DNA from: Firmicutes bacterium UBA4975
GTDB lineage: Bacteria > Bacillota > Proteinivoracia > UBA4975
Reading direction: 5' to 3'
Length of the DNA: 7,529 nt
NCBI GenBank assembly: GCA_002397155.1
Contig: DGZR01000080.1
Location: 3,384 to 10,912 of the forward strand
The notes under the pieces: model-generated
Told to the model about the DNA's origin: nothing
Database searches by the model: none
What the model saw: only the letters and a program-made list of their open reading frames with translations
Part shown: positions 5,119 to 7,529 of the stretch, piece after piece
Layout: every line of letters begins with the position of its first letter
Numbering within the stretch: the stretch's first letter is position 1
Translations under genes and position numbers: made by a program

Positions 5119-7173
5119 CTAACTGACAATTTGTTCTTGATCTTTGTACTGGAGCTGGTAGAGCTGGAAGTAGAGACCCCCTTGGGCCAGCAAGACCTGG
5201 TGGCTCCCCATCTCCCGGATTTTTCCCTTGTGCATGACGATAATCTTGTCGGCGTTTTGGATGGTCGAAAGGCGGTGGGCTACCACCAGGGTGGTGCGGC
5301 CCCGGGAGATAGTGCGCATGGCCTTTTGAATTACCTGCTCCGTCTCGGTGTCGATGTTGGCGGTGGCTTCGTCCAAGACTAAAATCTTTGGGTTGAAGGC
5401 CAAAGCCCGGGCAAAGGCCAAGAGCTGGCGCTGCCCCGCCGACAGGGTGGCCCCCCGCTCCTTGACTTCGCTTTCATAGCGCTGGGGCAAGGACGAGATG
5501 AACTTGTCCGCGTCCACGGCCTTGGCAATCTGATGAATCTTCTGGTCGTCGATTTCCCGATTGTTGAGGCGGATGTTGTCGGCAATAGACCCGGAAAACA
5601 TGAAGACGTCCTGGAGGACGACGGCCACGCTGCTGCGCAGCTCGTCCAAGTCAAAGTCCTTGATGTCGACCCCGTCGATGAGTATCTGTCCCTGCTGGAT
5701 GTCGTAGAGGCGGCTGATCAAGCTGATAATGGTGGTCTTGCCGGCCCCGGTCGCCCCCACAAAAGCCGCCGTCTCGCCCTTTTCCACCGTAAAGCTGACA
5801 TCTTCCAGGACCCATTCCCCCGGATTGTAGGCAAACCAGACGTGGCGAAACTCAATTTTACCCAGGATGCCCTGTTCAACGGGCTCGAGGACGTTTTCAA
5901 TTTCCGATTCGGTGTCCAAGAGTTTGAATATCCGCTCGGAAGAGGCCATGGCCGCCTGCATGACATTGTACCGTTCGGCCAGGTTGTTTATGGGCTCAAA
6001 GAACATCTTGATGTAATCGATGAAGGCAAAGAGCACGCCGAACTCGATGGCCCCCCGTAGGACCTGCCCGCCGCCAAACCAGACTAAGAGAGCGAGGCCG
6101 ATGGAGTACATTGAGTTGATGAAGGGGCGGAAGACAGCAAAGACCCGCAGTTCGCCATAGCTTGCTTCAAAGTGCTCGGTGTTAATTTTATCAAACTTTT
6201 CGTACTGCTCCTTTTCCCGGTGGAAAATCTGGATGACCCGCATGCCGGAAATGCTCTCCTGCAGGGAGGCGTTGATCCGGGCCAGGCGCACCCGCACCAG
6301 GCGGTAAGCGTCCCGCGCTTTTCGGCGGTAAAGGACGGTGGCAACCGTCACCAGGGGCAGGAGGGCAAAACAGATCAGGGCTATCCGCCAGTCCAGGCGG
6401 AGCATGACGAAGACTATGCCAAAGAGAGTAAAAAAGTCTTTGAACAGGTTGACCAGCACGTCGGCAAAGAGGTCGTTTAGGGTCTCGGTGTCGTTGGTCA
6501 CCCGGGTGATCAGCCTGCCCACTGGGTTGGAGTCAAAAAAGCGCATGGAGAGGTTTTGGATGTGGGAAAAGACCTGGTGACGCAGGTCGAAGATGATCTT
6601 TTGCCCCGTCTTGTTGAGCAGGTAGACCTGGAGGTAGTTGATGGCGAACCCGGCAAAAAGGACGACCAGGTAAGCGGCCGCCAGACGGATAAGGGCGCTG
6701 ATATCCGGTTGGCGCAAGTCCCCGTACTCTTCCTTGGCGATGAGTTGGGCCGGATGGCGGGCACCGGCGCTGACCAGGTAGACCTGGCCCCCCTCTTCCT
6801 GAACAGTGTAGTCAATGCCAAAAGAACCTTCGATCAAGTAGTGCTGACCCCGGTGGGCCACCACCAGGTAGGGGTTGCCGCCGGGCTGGTCCTCGGCCTT
6901 TCTGGCAGGCAGCAGGACTTTGCCGTTGACGAGAGCCCCGGCAAAGGGCTCTTCCCCGGGGTCCCAGCCCGTGTAGACTTTGGCGTTGATGTAATCGTCG
7001 ATGGCCGTGCGCACAAGCCAGGGCTTGGCCAGGTCCACCAGGGTGAGGACGACCAGGAGCAGGACCGCCAACAATAAAATCCAGCGGTAGGGCTTGGTAT
7101 AAGTGAGGAGGCGCTTCATCAAGCGGGAATCATACGCCTTGCCTATTGCTTCTTCTTCGTGGTAATTTTGCAC
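5119..7173 (-). CDS. ABC exporter half-transporter, BmrD/YheH-like (catalytic subunit of a heterodimer)
   Basis: This 684-residue membrane protein fuses an ABC exporter transmembrane domain (about 30-400) to an ATPase domain (about 435-680). ATPase motifs: A-loop Y449, Walker A GATGAGKTT (473-481), Q-loop Q521, signature LSAGQ (577-581, second Gly of LSGGQ position changed to Ala), Walker B ILVLDE (597-602) with catalytic E602, and H-loop H633. An insertion of about 95 residues between TM1 and TM2 (about 62-155) explains the length; the family usually has about 580, and Bacillus YheH/BmrD carries a similar extracytoplasmic insertion. Start GTG 7173 follows a G-rich site (GGGGGGGAG) by 5 nt and keeps the EEEAIGKAYDSRLMKRLL leader typical of this group. 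It lies 14 nt downstream of a second half-transporter with the complementary degenerate motifs, so the two should form one exporter. Likely substrates are drugs, lipids or peptides; none can be assigned. Confidence 0.93.
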   Translation of the reverse strand: MQNYHEEEAIGKAYDSRLMKRLLTYTKPYRWILLLAVLLLVVLTLVDLAKPWLVRTAIDDYINAKVYTGWDPGEEPFAGALVNGKVLLPARKAEDQPGGNPYLVVAHRGQHYLIEGSFGIDYTVQEEGGQVYLVSAGARHPAQLIAKEEYGDLRQPDISALIRLAAAYLVVLFAGFAINYLQVYLLNKTGQKIIFDLRHQVFSHIQNLSMRFFDSNPVGRLITRVTNDTETLNDLFADVLVNLFKDFFTLFGIVFVMLRLDWRIALICFALLPLVTVATVLYRRKARDAYRLVRVRLARINASLQESISGMRVIQIFHREKEQYEKFDKINTEHFEASYGELRVFAVFRPFINSMYSIGLALLVWFGGGQVLRGAIEFGVLFAFIDYIKMFFEPINNLAERYNVMQAAMASSERIFKLLDTESEIENVLEPVEQGILGKIEFRHVWFAYNPGEWVLEDVSFTVEKGETAAFVGATGAGKTTIISLISRLYDIQQGQILIDGVDIKDFDLDELRSSVAVVLQDVFMFSGSIADNIRLNNREIDDQKIHQIAKAVDADKFISSLPQRYESEVKERGATLSAGQRQLLAFARALAFNPKILVLDEATANIDTETEQVIQKAMRTISRGRTTLVVAHRLSTIQNADKIIVMHKGKIREMGSHQVLLAQGGLYFQLYQLQYKDQEQIVS

Positions 7174-7187
7174 CGTCTCTCCCCCCC

Positions 7188-7529
7188 TTACGCTTCTGAG
7201 ACTTGCTTTTCAAGCTGTTGTTTTAGGTACAAGTGCTGGTAAATACCGCCTTGGCGCACCAGGGACTCGTGGTCGCCCCGCTCGGCGATAGCGCCGTCTG
7301 CCAGGACGATGATCTCGTCTGCGTCCTCGACGGTGGAGATGCGGTGGGAGATGATGATGCTGGTGCGCCCCTGCCTGACCTGGCGCAGGCCCTGGAGGAT
7401 CTTTTCCTCAGTCTGGGTGTCCACCGCCGATAGGCAGTCGTCCAGGATGAGGATTTTCGGGTCCTTGATCAGGGCCCGGGCAATGGCGACCCGCTGTTTT
7501 TGCCCGCCGGAGAGGGTGACTCCCCTTTC
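7188..7529 (-). CDS. ABC exporter half-transporter, BmrC/YheI-like, C-terminal end only
   Basis: Only the last 113 codons are in the window; the frame is open through the right edge. Visible ATPase motifs are an intact signature LSGGQ (visible residues 6-10), Walker B ILILDD (26-31), D-loop SAVD (34-37) and H-loop H62 (ISHRIST). The residue after the Walker B aspartate, normally the catalytic Glu, is Asp (LDDCLSAVD), the hallmark of the degenerate partner in heterodimeric exporters such as BmrC of BmrCD. The stop TAA (7188-7190) is 14 nt from the GTG of the next half-transporter, so the two are co-transcribed, with this gene first, as in bmrC-bmrD. The promoter and transmembrane half lie outside the window. 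Confidence 0.92.
   Translation of the reverse strand, partial: ERGVTLSGGQKQRVAIARALIKDPKILILDDCLSAVDTQTEEKILQGLRQVRQGRTSIIISHRISTVEDADEIIVLADGAIAERGDHESLVRQGGIYQHLYLKQQLEKQVSEA

Overview
The window is GC-rich, with many G/C homopolymers, G-rich Shine-Dalgarno sequences (runs such as GGGGGGG or AAGGGGG) and frequent GTG starts. Together with an FeoA/FeoB pair and a BmrC/BmrD-type ABC exporter, this suggests a high-GC Gram-positive bacterium of the Firmicutes (Clostridia/Peptococcaceae-like). That placement is inference from style and gene content; no marker gene is present. All seven genes look like ordinary chromosomal genes. I found no transposase, phage gene, CRISPR array, rRNA or tRNA.

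Layout, left to right. A GNAT-family acetyltransferase gene runs leftward out of the window (1-928, minus; its 3' end is outside). A 235-bp divergent intergenic region follows, holding a clear extended -10 promoter (TGaTATAAT, 1091-1099) that fires rightward into a class I SAM-dependent methyltransferase (1164-1946, plus). This gene converges on feoB, and the two are separated by a short hairpin that can act as a terminator (1945-1966).

Everything from 1974 to the right edge is on the minus strand, so in transcription order it reads from right to left. First come the last 113 codons of one ABC exporter half-transporter (7188-7529). Fourteen bases later comes a complete second half-transporter (5119-7173). 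Their sequence motifs are complementary in the way expected of a heterodimeric exporter with one degenerate ATP site. A strong intrinsic terminator (5094-5118) closes that operon. Next is a free-standing ATP-grasp ligase related to D-Ala-D-Ala ligases but of unknown substrate (3953-5023), ending in a 13-bp hairpin that contains its own stop codon. Last are feoA (3635-3868) and feoB (1974 to about 3638 or 3755), a ferrous iron uptake pair whose coding regions overlap in different frames.

The most interesting points are these. The feoA/feoB junction has no ordinary start codon where FeoB should begin, only a TTG 117 nt upstream inside feoA or a non-standard ATA overlapping the feoA stop. FeoB has a variant gate motif. 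The ATP-grasp protein departs from the canonical Ddl active-site motifs. The exporter pair is asymmetric. I do not see a convincing undescribed multi-gene system in this window.
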